In this document: one piece after another, positions 15,695 through 24,999 of the stretch
How the letters are laid out: every line of letters begins with the position of its first letter
Position numbering within the stretch: position 1 is the stretch's first letter
NCBI GenBank assembly: GCA_031266775.1
Contig: JAISAQ010000087.1
Coordinates: 1-56,242, forward strand
Length of the DNA stretch: 56,242 nt
DNA from: Treponema sp.
GTDB lineage: Bacteria; Spirochaetota; Spirochaetia; Treponematales; Breznakiellaceae
Direction of reading: 5' to 3'
Notes under the pieces: generated by a model
Seen by the model: the letters and a program-made list of their open reading frames with translations, nothing else
Databases searched by the model: none
What the model was told of the DNA's origin: nothing
Made by a program: the position numbers and the translations under genes

Positions 15695-17554
15695 ATGAAA
15701 GGGACTTGTTTGAAAATATCCGGGGAAAAAACCTTCCGGGGCCGGGCCGTGCAGAAGCGCGCGGCGCTTTTTGCCGCCTCTTTGTGCGCGTGCGCTCTTT
15801 TTTTCTGTTTTTCCTGTCTTTCCGTCAAGATGCAGGAAGAACGGCTTTCGCCCCAGAGAAAACCGACGAATGAAGTCAGGCTGGAGGATATCAGGCGCTA
15901 TGTGTCGGAAGATCCCGTGCGGGCCATTCATCTTGGCGGTATTTACCGTGTCGTTTACGGGAAAGATGACGGGGAACTGGAAGCGCTTGAAGCCGAGGCG
16001 GTTGCCGGCCTTAAAGAAAAGCAGACCGCGGCGATACGCGCCGAACAGTGGGATGACGCCGCATCCCTGGCGCGGTCCCTTGCGAGCCTTGGGGAGGCGG
16101 TAGAAAATACCGGGATGGAAGCCGGTTTCATGCTTGCCGAGGCGAAGAAGTCCCTTGCCTCAGGCAGCGATCTTGCGGCTTTTCTTTTGGCGGTGCGTTC
16201 CCATGAGTTACAGCCGCTTGAATTTGAGGACGCCCTTGTGTTCCTTGAACACGCCGTGGAGGTAAAACAGCGCCGTACCGCGGCCTTCTTCCGCGCCGCC
16301 GCCGAAGCCTCCGGGCGCGCCGTTCCCGCCCCGCTTGGGGAATATGCCTCCGGGTACGACGGGCCGGAGGAAATGATCAAGGGTGTCGCGACGGTGCTGG
16401 TTGACCGCGGCATACGCATAGAGCGGGGGAGGGGAATTCCCGACCGCGTACTCGGCTCCGCCTTTTTTGTGGACTCATCGGGGCTTCTTATTACCAATTA
16501 CCATGTCATAGCCAGTGAAGTTGATCCTTCATACGAAGGCTATTCCCGCATGTCCCTTCGCATGGGGGACCCGTCAAGCCCAAGGGTTTCCGCCAGGGTC
16601 ATAGGCTGGGACAAGGCCATGGATCTGGCCCTTATCAAAACCGAGATAACGCCTGAGTATGTTTTTTCGGTGGCCGACCGGGTTATTCCCAAAGTAGGGG
16701 ATACGGTTCTGGCGATAGGATCGCCGGGCGGCCTTGAAAAAACCGTTACATCGGGAATTGTTTCCACGCTGGGCCGGCGTTTCCTCCAGATAGGGGACGT
16801 GATTCAGATAGACGCCTCGGTGAATCCCGGCAATTCGGGGGGGCCGGTGATCGATACATCCGGCCGTCTTGTGGGAATAGTATTCGCGGGTATTGAGCAG
16901 TACCAGGGGCTTAATTTCGCCGTTCCCGCCGAGCGGCTCGCCGCCGCCCTGCCGGCGATGCTCAGGGGCGGCAAGGCCGAGCGGCCCTGGCTTGGCATTG
17001 CCTTAAGCGAGACTTCGCGCGGCGCGGAGATCATCTACACCGCGCCCTTTACCCCCGCTTGGGAACATCAGGTAAGCGAAGGGACCTTCATCAGATCAAT
17101 TAACGGGGAAAATGTAAACGCCCCCCAGGGCGGGCTTATCCCCGCGCTGCAGGACAGGCTTTTTTCATCAAGGCCCGGCGAACTTGTGGCGCTTGAAACC
17201 TCGGACGGCAGCCGCCGTGTCATGATGACCGTTCCCCGTCCCGACATTCCCCTTGCCGAGGCGGCGAAGAAGGACAGCCGTGAGCGCGTTGCCGCGCCCC
17301 TCTTTGGCCTTGTCCTTGCCCCCGCCTCTGTCAGATCCTTTTCATCTTCGTACCTTGTAAAAAAAGTCGTGCGGGGTTCTATTGCCGATGAGGCCGGACT
17401 TTCCGAACAGGATCCTGTTTCCATACGGGGCTTTCGTATAATGGAAAAAGACGGTTACGCCCTTATAGAGATCAATGTAAAAAAAAGAAGCATGGGGTAC
17501 ATGGAAACCACCATGCAGCTTCCCGCGGCGCTTGATTCGCCCGATACCTTGTAG
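15695..17554 (+). CDS. HtrA/DegP-like S1C serine protease, predicted lipoprotein
   Basis: This is an envelope serine protease of the trypsin-like S1C family. Seen in 619 residues: a basic N-terminus, a hydrophobic segment with a possible spirochaetal lipobox (FFCFSC near 36-41), an alpha-helical region over about 60-230 that is absent from classical DegP, then the protease domain with His270 (LLITNYHV), Asp310 (AMDLALIK) and Ser381 (NPGNSGGP), and a PDZ-like C-terminal region over about 430-600. The complete triad suggests activity. The long N-terminal helical domain is unusual and may present substrates. It is packed between the repeat-bearing secreted protein and an esterase gene. Confidence 0.88.
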   Translation: MKGTCLKISGEKTFRGRAVQKRAALFAASLCACALFFCFSCLSVKMQEERLSPQRKPTNEVRLEDIRRYVSEDPVRAIHLGGIYRVVYGKDDGELEALEAEAVAGLKEKQTAAIRAEQWDDAASLARSLASLGEAVENTGMEAGFMLAEAKKSLASGSDLAAFLLAVRSHELQPLEFEDALVFLEHAVEVKQRRTAAFFRAAAEASGRAVPAPLGEYASGYDGPEEMIKGVATVLVDRGIRIERGRGIPDRVLGSAFFVDSSGLLITNYHVIASEVDPSYEGYSRMSLRMGDPSSPRVSARVIGWDKAMDLALIKTEITPEYVFSVADRVIPKVGDTVLAIGSPGGLEKTVTSGIVSTLGRRFLQIGDVIQIDASVNPGNSGGPVIDTSGRLVGIVFAGIEQYQGLNFAVPAERLAAALPAMLRGGKAERPWLGIALSETSRGAEIIYTAPFTPAWEHQVSEGTFIRSINGENVNAPQGGLIPALQDRLFSSRPGELVALETSDGSRRVMMTVPRPDIPLAEAAKKDSRERVAAPLFGLVLAPASVRSFSSSYLVKKVVRGSIADEAGLSEQDPVSIRGFRIMEKDGYALIEINVKKRSMGYMETTMQLPAALDSPDTL

Positions 17555-18705
17555 TGGAAAGGAAATACGATCCCCTCCTGTGTGAGGCGATACGTGCGGG
17601 AGAGCGGACGGTGCGGGAGCGGGGCATTGATATCCTTGAAAAACCCGTTCCCGATGATCCCAGACCCGGTGCGCTTGACAGGCGCTTTCTTGCGGGGATT
17701 CCCTTCCCTGTGCGGAAATTCGGCCTTGCCTTCTCTCCCCTTGTCCGCCGTGTTCTTTCCGGCGGAAGCCCCCAAAAAGCCGCCGCCCGGATGCGCCGTT
17801 ACTTTAACGGCGTAAGGAGTCTTCCGCTGGCTTCCGGGGTGCGGGTAAGCCGCATGACGGTGGATGCCGGGAACGCGCCGGTTGAAATACGGGTTTACCG
17901 CAGGGAAAACCCTCGCGGCGCGGGTTTTCCGCCTGTTTCAGGTTCTTTTCCCGTCCCGGAAAAACCAAGGCCGGTGTTTTACTACATGCACGGCGGGGGT
18001 TTTGCCGCCGGCTGTCCCGACGTGGTTGAGGAGATCTGCAAACAGGTTACGGAGAAGACGGACTGCGTCGGTGTACAGGCCGGTTACAGGCTGGCCCCCG
18101 AACACCCGTATCCGGCGGCCCTCGAAGACTGTTACGGCGTGCTCCGCTGGCTTGCCGGAAACGCCGGAAGCCTCGGCGGCGACGGCGGCATGATCTGCGT
18201 GGCCGGCGATTCGGCGGGGGGCAACCTGGCCGCCGCCTGCGCCATGCGGGATCGTGACGAAGGGCCGGGCGCGGTAAAGGCGCAGGTGCTGCTTTACCCC
18301 GTGCTTAACCCGGCGGGGAAAGAAGACGGGGAATTTCATTTTTCCATGGATCAGTACACCATGCTCGCCGAACACCGGCATGCCGCCGGTTTCATGATCT
18401 CCATTATGAGGTCGGGCACGGCGGCCATAATGAAGGTGCTGGGCGCAGGCGGCCCCCTTCTTGCCCCCTATTTCGGGAAGCTTGAAGGACTTCCCCCTTC
18501 TTTTATCGCGTACGGCGAGTTTGATTATTTCCGCCTTGAAAGCGAAGCCTACGCCCGCAAACTTTCCGCGGCGGGGGTTCCCGTCAAGGTTATCCGTTAC
18601 CGCGGCCTGTCGCACGCCTTCGCCGAACTTATAGGCACACAGCCCCAGGCCGAAGACTGCATGGAAGAGATCGGCGCTTTTCTGGGGGGTGTTTTTCACT
18701 TGTAA
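17554..18705 (+). CDS. Alpha/beta hydrolase, hormone-sensitive-lipase family esterase
   Basis: This 383-residue protein is a predicted cytosolic esterase or lipase of the HSL (family IV) group. Seen: the oxyanion-hole motif HGGG at 146-149, the family motif AGYRLAPEHPYPAALED, the nucleophile elbow GDSAGG with Ser220, an acid residue in YGEFDYF and the catalytic His in LSHAFAE near the C-terminus. There is no signal peptide. The GTG start shares one base with the stop codon of the protease gene, indicating coupled translation. It is the last gene of the ftsH run and meets the LacI-family gene tail to tail. The substrate is not known. Confidence 0.9.
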   Translation: MERKYDPLLCEAIRAGERTVRERGIDILEKPVPDDPRPGALDRRFLAGIPFPVRKFGLAFSPLVRRVLSGGSPQKAAARMRRYFNGVRSLPLASGVRVSRMTVDAGNAPVEIRVYRRENPRGAGFPPVSGSFPVPEKPRPVFYYMHGGGFAAGCPDVVEEICKQVTEKTDCVGVQAGYRLAPEHPYPAALEDCYGVLRWLAGNAGSLGGDGGMICVAGDSAGGNLAAACAMRDRDEGPGAVKAQVLLYPVLNPAGKEDGEFHFSMDQYTMLAEHRHAAGFMISIMRSGTAAIMKVLGAGGPLLAPYFGKLEGLPPSFIAYGEFDYFRLESEAYARKLSAAGVPVKVIRYRGLSHAFAELIGTQPQAEDCMEEIGAFLGGVFHL

Positions 18706-18755
18706 GACGAAGCGGGCACGCCCCCTCTCCGGCGCGAAAAACGGGCGGGCAGGTT

Positions 18756-19781
18756 TTATGGTTTCAGGGGGAGCACCGAATTGCGATCCACCAAAAAAGG
18801 ACTCAGGGTAACGGTTTTGTCGTAATGGCGGTTCTGCTGCCGCCGTTCCCAAAACATGGAGATAGCGGTTTTTCCGATTTCTTCGTAGGGAATGGCCACG
18901 GTGGTAATGGGAGGGCTGCACATGGCGGAATAGGTATTATCGTGGCTGATTATCGACAGATCTTCCGGCACCCGGATTCCCGCCTCGTACAGGCATTGCA
19001 GGGCCCCGCACAACAGCGTGTCCGATGTGATGTAACAACCGGTGGGCCTGTTTTTGCTTCCCTGGGCAATAATGTCCTTCATGGCCCGGTATCCGTGTTC
19101 GATGTCATATTCAGGTACCAGCCGGATGTTTTTTCCCCGGAGCTTGATCCCCGCCTTTTGATAATATCCGACAAAGCCTTCCAGGCGGTCCTTTTCGTCC
19201 CGCTCGGCGCCTAATTGCCTTCCTATAAAACCGGCAGACCTGTGCCCCTGCGAAAAGAAATGGGACGCGGCGATGGTGGAGCCGGCGATATTATCCCACA
19301 CCACCTTATCAACCCCCGTAACGTCCAGGGGCCGTTCCACCATGATGACGGGGATGTTATTGCTGATCACCGCTTTTATTGTGTTCCTGCCGGCCCAGGC
19401 GGTGTTTGTAAAAATGATCCCCTCCACCATGCGGCCGATAAGTTCCTGGAGCAGATGTTCTTCCCGGGCGGGATCAGGCTCCGCGTACATGGGGAGCACC
19501 AAAAGACCATAGGACGCCGCGGTGTTTCTGAGGGATTGGCTTATCATGGAGTTAACGATGCTTCCGACCACCAGGGGCATCACATTGCCTATAATTCCGG
19601 TACGGCTGTTTTTGAGGGCCTTTGCCATACGGTTCGGCACATATCCCAGCGCCTTGATCGACTGCTGTACCCGTTCCCGCGTCTGTGGCGCTACATATTC
19701 GCGGTTATTGACTACCCTGGTGATGGTAGCCAGGGAGACACCGGCGTGGGCCGCGACATCCTGTATGCGGGCGTTAGACAT
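18756..19781 (-). CDS. LacI-family transcriptional regulator
   Basis: This 341-residue regulator has an N-terminal LacI helix-turn-helix (RIQDVAAHAGVSLATITRVVNN) and hinge helix (YVPNRMAKALK) that bind DNA, then a periplasmic-binding-protein-like sugar sensor domain from about residue 60. ATG 19781 is preferred over 19814 because it has a GGAGG box seven bases upstream and sits at the usual distance from the HTH. It diverges from the sugar importer operon that starts at 20116. A perfect LacI-type operator palindrome overlaps that operon's promoter, and a second half-match lies nearer its own start, so it very likely represses the operon and may regulate itself. Confidence 0.93.
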   Translation of the reverse strand: MSNARIQDVAAHAGVSLATITRVVNNREYVAPQTRERVQQSIKALGYVPNRMAKALKNSRTGIIGNVMPLVVGSIVNSMISQSLRNTAASYGLLVLPMYAEPDPAREEHLLQELIGRMVEGIIFTNTAWAGRNTIKAVISNNIPVIMVERPLDVTGVDKVVWDNIAGSTIAASHFFSQGHRSAGFIGRQLGAERDEKDRLEGFVGYYQKAGIKLRGKNIRLVPEYDIEHGYRAMKDIIAQGSKNRPTGCYITSDTLLCGALQCLYEAGIRVPEDLSIISHDNTYSAMCSPPITTVAIPYEEIGKTAISMFWERRQQNRHYDKTVTLSPFLVDRNSVLPLKP

Positions 19782-19876
19782 CAACTTCCTCCCGGCACGG
19801 CCGGCTCTTGGCATATTGTTTACTCTTCGGTGTATTTTCCCATATTTTGCCCGGAAAGGTCAATGGATACGGGAAT

Positions 19877-19898
19877 CGATAATATATTATCGTTAACA
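19877..19898. promoter_or_regulatory. Palindrome and partial LacI operator upstream of the LacI gene
   Basis: CGATAATATATTATCG (19877-19892) is a perfect 16-base palindrome, immediately followed by GTTAACA. Together they give CGTTAACA, half of the perfect operator at 20044-20057. This fits a second, auxiliary operator or an autoregulatory site. Confidence 0.5.
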
Positions 19899-20022
19899 TA
19901 CAAATTCACCGGGAAAATGACGCCGGTTTTAAATTGTGCCGCCTTTAGGCTGTATTTTGACCGTAAAAACAACAAAAAACACCGGAAACATGGAAAATTA
20001 TACGATATTTTAAAAAAAATAG

Positions 20023-20057
20023 TTGACAGGCGGTATAAAACGATGTTAACGTTAACA
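20023..20057 (+). promoter_or_regulatory. Promoter and LacI operator of the 20116 importer operon
   Basis: TTGACA at 20023-20028, followed at promoter distance by the perfect 14-base palindrome TGTTAACGTTAACA (20044-20057). The centre CG and overall form are typical of LacI-family operators. The operator overlaps the expected -10 (about 20046-20051), so a bound repressor would block RNA polymerase. A small hairpin (ACAGAGGTTCTCTGT, 20069-20083) lies in the leader. Confidence 0.7.
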
Positions 20058-20115
20058 GGTTCGAATATACAGAGGTTCTCTGTAGATTATTTTACCCCAA
20101 ACAAGGAGCCAAAGC

Positions 20116-21429
20116 ATGAAAAAACTCTTGATTGTTTTTTGTGTTTTTTTGACAACGGCGGTTCTCTTTGCCGGCGGCAACAAGGATCGCGCCGGGGGAG
20201 GAATAAGCCTCCTTTCAATGTTTTCGAATCCCACCGCGGATGCCAACAGCAGGGCCTTTTACGGAATGACGGAAAAATTCGGAAAGGATTTTCCCGCCGT
20301 CAAGGTAACCCACGAGGCAATTCCCCACGACGAATATGAAACCAAAATGAAGACCTATGTTGCCGCGGGGGAATACCCTGATGTTTACGAGGTCAAGGGA
20401 ACCATGATTCCCCAGCTTGCCGACGACGGGGTAATCTACACCGCCAAAGAAATAATGGATCTGATCCCCGGCTGGGAAGCGAATTTTAAAAACGGCGTTT
20501 TTGAGGATTTTACCTACAAGAACACGGCCTACGCCATTCCCATGCAGATGGGAAACAACCACAACATTTTCTGGAACGCCGATATTTTCAGGGAATGCGG
20601 CATTACCGAATTCCCGAAGGATTGGGATTCCTTTGCGGCCGCCGTGGACAAGATCAAGGCCGCCGGATACATTCCTATTGTTCAGGGTAACAAGGCCAAC
20701 TGGCTGGTTCCGTCCCTTTTGTTTAACGCCATTGTGTACCGTTATACCGGCGTTGACTGGTATTACAGCCTGAGGGAAAACAGGGGCGCCAAATTTACGG
20801 ACCGGCAGTTTGTCGCCGCCACGGCTCTGCTGCAGGACATGGCGAAAAAAGGGTATTTTAATACCGACATCAATTCCATTGATCAGCACCAGATGTATAC
20901 TGTGTATTACAATAAAAAAGCGGCCATGATGGTAGACGGTTTCTGGGGCGTCGGCACCTTTATAGCTGAAATGCCCGGTGACGTGCTGTCCGCGACGCGG
21001 ATCGCCCAATTCCCCATGATCCCCGAATCCATGGGAGGGGGCGGCGCCAAATACGCGAAGATAAACCAGGCCGCGGCCGGATGGGGATACGTGATCACCA
21101 AAAGGAACAGCGACACGCCGGAAAAACTCAAAGCCATAGCCCAGCTTGTTCACTATATTACCGGCCCGTCTTACGCCAACATTGTGGTTGAAAACAGCGG
21201 ACTCCCCGCGGCAAAAACCAGCAATGTGGACGAAAGCAAACTCTCCCCCCTGTACAGGGATCTGCTTGCCTTGAATAACGAATCCCAATACGCGCCGGTA
21301 TTTGACGTACAGCTTAATCCTCAAATAGTGGACGCCTTTTATTCAAACACCCAGGAGCTGCTCATCGGATCAATCACCCCCCAGCGTTATGCTGAATTGA
21401 TTCAGGCGGAAGTTGACAAGACCCGGTAG
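20116..21429 (+). CDS. Carbohydrate ABC transporter substrate-binding protein (family 1)
   Basis: The 437-residue periplasmic protein captures a sugar for import. Seen: a signal peptide (about 1-19, ending LFAGG) with no clear lipobox Cys, and a MalE/UgpB-like two-lobe fold with the typical AGEYPDVYEV, AIPMQMGNNHNIFWN and AAMMVDGFWG segments. AAGGAG precedes the ATG. It is the first gene of an operon with two permeases, a dehydrogenase and a sugar isomerase/epimerase, under LacI control. A GC-rich hairpin follows its stop and probably limits read-through to the permeases. The ligand is not known. Confidence 0.92.
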   Translation: MKKLLIVFCVFLTTAVLFAGGNKDRAGGGISLLSMFSNPTADANSRAFYGMTEKFGKDFPAVKVTHEAIPHDEYETKMKTYVAAGEYPDVYEVKGTMIPQLADDGVIYTAKEIMDLIPGWEANFKNGVFEDFTYKNTAYAIPMQMGNNHNIFWNADIFRECGITEFPKDWDSFAAAVDKIKAAGYIPIVQGNKANWLVPSLLFNAIVYRYTGVDWYYSLRENRGAKFTDRQFVAATALLQDMAKKGYFNTDINSIDQHQMYTVYYNKKAAMMVDGFWGVGTFIAEMPGDVLSATRIAQFPMIPESMGGGGAKYAKINQAAAGWGYVITKRNSDTPEKLKAIAQLVHYITGPSYANIVVENSGLPAAKTSNVDESKLSPLYRDLLALNNESQYAPVFDVQLNPQIVDAFYSNTQELLIGSITPQRYAELIQAEVDKTR

Positions 21430-21440
21430 ATGATCCGATT

Positions 21441-21479
21441 CCGGCCCCGGCGGATGTTTTTCCGTCCGCGGCCGGTTTT
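21441..21479 (+). terminator. Intraoperonic attenuating hairpin
   Basis: Imperfect GC-rich inverted repeat (CCGGCCCCGG... and ...CCGCGGCCGG, 21441-21475) followed by TTTT, between the binding-protein stop and the first permease. Such partial terminators raise the ratio of binding protein to permease. Confidence 0.55.
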
Positions 21480-21498
21480 GTAAACAAGGATTCTGAAA

Positions 21499-22386
21499 AT
21501 GAGACGGACCCTTCCAAAACCCAAACCTTTTGTGTTTGTGCTGTTCCTTGCCCCCATCATGGTTATTTATTTGGCTAACGCGGTTCTCCCCATTTTCATT
21601 TCCGTTTTTTACAGTTTTTTCAACTGGACCGGCGGCAGGACCATGAATTTCATAGGACCGGGGAATTATATTGATCTGGCGCGGGATTTGGAATTCTGGA
21701 AATCCGCGTATAACAATCTCATCATTGTAATCATCTGTACCGTGGGGCAGGTTGGACTTGCGCTGGTTGTTTCGTTCCTGCTTATTTCCAGAACGTTAAA
21801 GTTTAAAGAATTTCACCGGACCGTTATTTTTTTCCCGGTAACCGTCTCGGCGCTGGTTATCGGTTTTATCTGGTCCCTCATGTACAACAAGGATTACGGA
21901 CTTGTCAATTTTTTTCTGCACCTGCTCCATCTGGATGCCTTTATCCTGCCCTGGCTTGATAATCCTTCCTGGATCCTTATTACCGCCTCGGTTCCGGTGG
22001 TGCTTCAGTATATAGGTCTTTATATGATCATGTTTATGGCGGCCATAAAAAGCATCCCCGAAGAAATACTGGAATGCGCCGGATTGGACGGCTGTAACGA
22101 TCTTCAACGTTCCGTGTATATTACCCTTCCCATGATCTACGACACCTTCAAGGTGGCGGTGATGGTTTGCGTTTCGGGGACCATGAAGATTTTTGATCAT
22201 ATCCTGGTCTTGACCAACGGCGGCCCCGGCAAGTCAAGCCAGGTATTGGCCCTGTATTCGTACAAAATTTCCTTTGACAGGATGAAGTTAAGTTACGGGG
22301 CGACAATCTCCATAGGCATTCTGATCTTGAGCGTTATCCTGACCCTTGGGTCCAGAAAACTCCTTGGGGGAAAACAATATGAATAA
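21499..22386 (+). CDS. Sugar ABC transporter permease (MalF/UgpA type)
   Basis: This 295-residue inner-membrane protein forms half of the importer channel. Seen: about six membrane segments starting near residue 15, and the cytoplasmic EAA-like loop (LECAGLDGCNDLQRSVYITLP) near 190-210 that docks with the ATPase. No ATPase gene is in the operon. It pairs with the permease at 22379, with which it overlaps by eight bases, and with the binding protein at 20116. Confidence 0.93.
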   Translation: MRRTLPKPKPFVFVLFLAPIMVIYLANAVLPIFISVFYSFFNWTGGRTMNFIGPGNYIDLARDLEFWKSAYNNLIIVIICTVGQVGLALVVSFLLISRTLKFKEFHRTVIFFPVTVSALVIGFIWSLMYNKDYGLVNFFLHLLHLDAFILPWLDNPSWILITASVPVVLQYIGLYMIMFMAAIKSIPEEILECAGLDGCNDLQRSVYITLPMIYDTFKVAVMVCVSGTMKIFDHILVLTNGGPGKSSQVLALYSYKISFDRMKLSYGATISIGILILSVILTLGSRKLLGGKQYE

Positions 22387-23224
22387 AACGGCGGCGAGGA
22401 TAGGGCGGACGGGCGGAAGCGTCATTCTGAACGGCTTTATGCTTGTTTTTTCCCTGGCAAGCGTCTTTCCCTTTGTGTGGATGCTTTATTCTTCATTAAA
22501 AAGCGAAGCGGAATTTGCCCTGAATATTATATCCCTGCCCCAAAAACCGGTTATTTCGAATTATATCAACGCGGTCAGGACGGGACACATGGGGGAATAT
22601 GCCCTCAACTCCCTGTTTAACTGCGTTGTTACCGTGGTGCTGGTAGCGCTTGCCGCATACATAGCGGCGTATTTTTTATCCCGCTATAATTTCAGGGGCC
22701 GGACCCTGGTGTACGGCCTTTTTGTGGCGGGTATGCTTATTCCGGTTCATTCCCTTATGGTGCCGGTTTTTGTGGAATACCGGGTGGCGGGGCTGTTGAA
22801 CAGCCGGTTTACCCTGCTGCCGGTGTACATGGCCTTTGGTATGCCCATGGCGGTATTCTTGATAGAAAGTTTTATCGGCTCCATACCGGTTGAACTGGAA
22901 GAGGCTGCCTTAATCGACGGCAGTTCCATGGTCCGCACCATGTTCACCATTATTATGCCCCTGTGCCGCCCGGTGCTTGCGACGGTGGTGATCCTTACCT
23001 TTATGAATACGTGGAATGAATTTCCCTTTGCCCTGGTGCTGATCCGGGACAATGCCCTAAAAACCATTCCCATTGGCCTCAGGAATTTTCAGGGGGCGTA
23101 TACGGCGCAGTATACCCAATTTATGGCGGGTATGGCGGTATCCCTCATCCCGGTGATGGTAGTATATATTCTGTTTTACAAAAAAATTATTGTGGGTATG
23201 ACCGCCGGTACCGTAAAGGGCTGA
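22379..23224 (+). CDS. Sugar ABC transporter permease (MalG/UgpE type)
   Basis: The second permease of the LacI-controlled importer, 281 residues with about six membrane segments. The EAA loop is clear (LEEAALIDGSS...IIMP near 175-200), and the C-terminus VGMTAGTVKG is typical of MalG-type permeases. ATG 22379 is chosen because it follows a GGGGG box and overlaps the stop of the upstream permease; the frame is open upstream to 22346 inside that gene. Confidence 0.93.
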   Translation: MNKTAARIGRTGGSVILNGFMLVFSLASVFPFVWMLYSSLKSEAEFALNIISLPQKPVISNYINAVRTGHMGEYALNSLFNCVVTVVLVALAAYIAAYFLSRYNFRGRTLVYGLFVAGMLIPVHSLMVPVFVEYRVAGLLNSRFTLLPVYMAFGMPMAVFLIESFIGSIPVELEEAALIDGSSMVRTMFTIIMPLCRPVLATVVILTFMNTWNEFPFALVLIRDNALKTIPIGLRNFQGAYTAQYTQFMAGMAVSLIPVMVVYILFYKKIIVGMTAGTVKG

Positions 23225-23248
23225 GCGTAACTTATAAGGAGCATCGTG

Positions 23249-24256
23249 ATGTTGGAAAACAAAAAAATCGTCTTTGAAAAGCCCTGGGAAGCCCGGCTCG
23301 AAACCGGACCCTTTGATGACTGCTCCGTACCTTCGGGGCATGTAATCCTCAAAAAACAGTATTCGATTATATCAACGGGGACGGAACTGGCATGCCTGTC
23401 GGGCGGTGAAAGCTGGTTTAAAATGCCGGGAGTGCCCGGATATTCCTGCGTTGGCGAAATTATAAAAACCGCCCCGGATGTACAGGGTTTTTCCCCGGGC
23501 GACATGGTTTTTTGTTATGGCAATCACTCCCTTTACGAGGTGATTCCCGCCGAAGGGATCTTCCTTCACGCGCCTCGAGACGTTGATCCCAAATGGATTC
23601 CCTTTGTGCGGATGGCCTCCATTGCGGCGACGGCGATCCGGGTTTCGAATATTGAGTGGGGGGACATTGTCGCGGTAACAGGCCAGGGTCTGGTGGGGAA
23701 TATGGCCCTGCAGCTTGCAAAATTGCAGGGCGCCACGGTTATCGCCGTTGACGTGGCTGACCGCCGGCTTGCCGTTTCCCGGAACTGCGGGGCGGATCTT
23801 GCGATCAATTCGGCAAACACCGGCGCGGCGGAAGAGATCCGGCGTTTTTCAGGCGGCAGAATGGTGTCCACGCTGATTGAAGCCTCGGGAGTACCCGCGG
23901 CCGCGGCAGAGGCCGTCAACTGGGTCGGCCAAAACGGCGAACTTGTCTTTCTGGGCAGTCCGCGGGGCGCCTTTGAAACCGACATCACGCCCTTCCTCAA
24001 CCGGACGCATCTTGCGTCTTTTAATGTTACGTTAAAAGGCGCTCACGAGTGGCGGTTTCCGGTGAACAGCATTCCCTTTGTAAAACATTCCCTGGAACGG
24101 AATTCGCGGCTGGTTATGGATCTTTTTGCCAAAAAGAAAATCGTTCTGGAACCGCTGCTGACGGAGGTTGTTTCCCCCGCCGGCTGTTTTGACGTTTATA
24201 CCAAGGTACGGGACAATAAGGACGAGTATATGGGGATATTGTTTGACTGGAAATAA
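23249..24256 (+). CDS. Medium-chain dehydrogenase/reductase (zinc-type alcohol dehydrogenase-like)
   Basis: This NAD(P)-dependent MDR-family oxidoreductase has about 335 residues. Seen: a GroES-like N-terminal catalytic domain with STGTELACLSG and GVPGYSCVGEI, then a Rossmann domain with a GQGLVGNMALQLAKL nucleotide-binding motif near 144-158. The usual GHExxG zinc motif reads GYSCVG, so the catalytic zinc site looks altered or absent. Members with the TGTEL motif include sugar and polyol dehydrogenases. Start 23249 (ATG) or 23246 (GTG) both follow AAGGAG. Its place between importer and isomerase suggests that it oxidises the imported sugar derivative. Confidence 0.85.
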   Translation: MLENKKIVFEKPWEARLETGPFDDCSVPSGHVILKKQYSIISTGTELACLSGGESWFKMPGVPGYSCVGEIIKTAPDVQGFSPGDMVFCYGNHSLYEVIPAEGIFLHAPRDVDPKWIPFVRMASIAATAIRVSNIEWGDIVAVTGQGLVGNMALQLAKLQGATVIAVDVADRRLAVSRNCGADLAINSANTGAAEEIRRFSGGRMVSTLIEASGVPAAAAEAVNWVGQNGELVFLGSPRGAFETDITPFLNRTHLASFNVTLKGAHEWRFPVNSIPFVKHSLERNSRLVMDLFAKKKIVLEPLLTEVVSPAGCFDVYTKVRDNKDEYMGILFDWK

Positions 24257-24267
24257 CGGAGGACAAC

Positions 24268-24999
24268 ATGGATATTTCACTGCAGTTGTGGTCTATTAAG
24301 GAAGAAGTTGAGGAAGATTTTGCCCATGCCCTGGAAATGACGGAAAAGGCGGGGTACCAGGGGGTTGAGTTTGCCGGTTATCACGGAAAATCGCCCGCCG
24401 GGCTTGGGGATCTGCTTGCCGCATATCATTTAAAGGCGGTAAGTACCCACGCTGGAATGGATCGTTTGCGCACGGCCCTTGATACGGAGATAAGCTGCGC
24501 AAAAGCCCTTGGTTACAGGCTGATTGTTTGTCCCTGGTCCGACTGCAAAACCGCCGAACAGGTCATCGAGGATGCGGAGTTTCTTGAATCCTGCGCAGGG
24601 AAGGCGGCGAAAGAAGGAATCACCATCGGGTATCACAACCACAACCAGGAATTTAAAAAATTCGAAGGCAGATATGCCATGGACATCATGCTTGAACATA
24701 TGCCCTCCGTGAAATTTGAGCCTGACCTGTTCTGGATTGCCTACGGCCTTGTTGATCCGGTCCGGTATCTGGCCCCCCTTGCGGCGGCGGGCAGAATTGC
24801 CGCGATCCACGCCAAGGAACTCGACAAAGAGGGGCCCGATAATGTTTATATAGGCCAGGGAAAAATTGATTTTGCGGGCGTTGCCGCCCTTTGTCCTCCT
24901 GATACATACCCGTGGATCATAGAGCAGGAAGAATTTTCGAGCAGCCATTTTGACGGGATCTCAAAAAGCTGCCGGGGGCTTAAAAACATCATCGGATAA
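24268..24999 (+). CDS. Sugar phosphate isomerase/epimerase family protein (TIM barrel)
   Basis: This 243-residue protein belongs to the AP-endonuclease-2-like TIM-barrel family, which includes xylose-isomerase-like enzymes, ketose epimerases and inosose dehydratases. Seen: N-terminal LQLWSIKEEVEEDF, a metal-site GYHNHNQEF near 130-138, FEPDLFWI near 153-160 and IHAKELD near 185. GGAGG precedes the ATG. It is the last gene of the LacI-controlled operon, 11 bases after the dehydrogenase. Together they suggest oxidation followed by isomerisation, epimerisation or dehydration of the imported sugar; the exact reaction is unknown. Confidence 0.88.
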   Translation: MDISLQLWSIKEEVEEDFAHALEMTEKAGYQGVEFAGYHGKSPAGLGDLLAAYHLKAVSTHAGMDRLRTALDTEISCAKALGYRLIVCPWSDCKTAEQVIEDAEFLESCAGKAAKEGITIGYHNHNQEFKKFEGRYAMDIMLEHMPSVKFEPDLFWIAYGLVDPVRYLAPLAAAGRIAAIHAKELDKEGPDNVYIGQGKIDFAGVAALCPPDTYPWIIEQEEFSSSHFDGISKSCRGLKNIIG

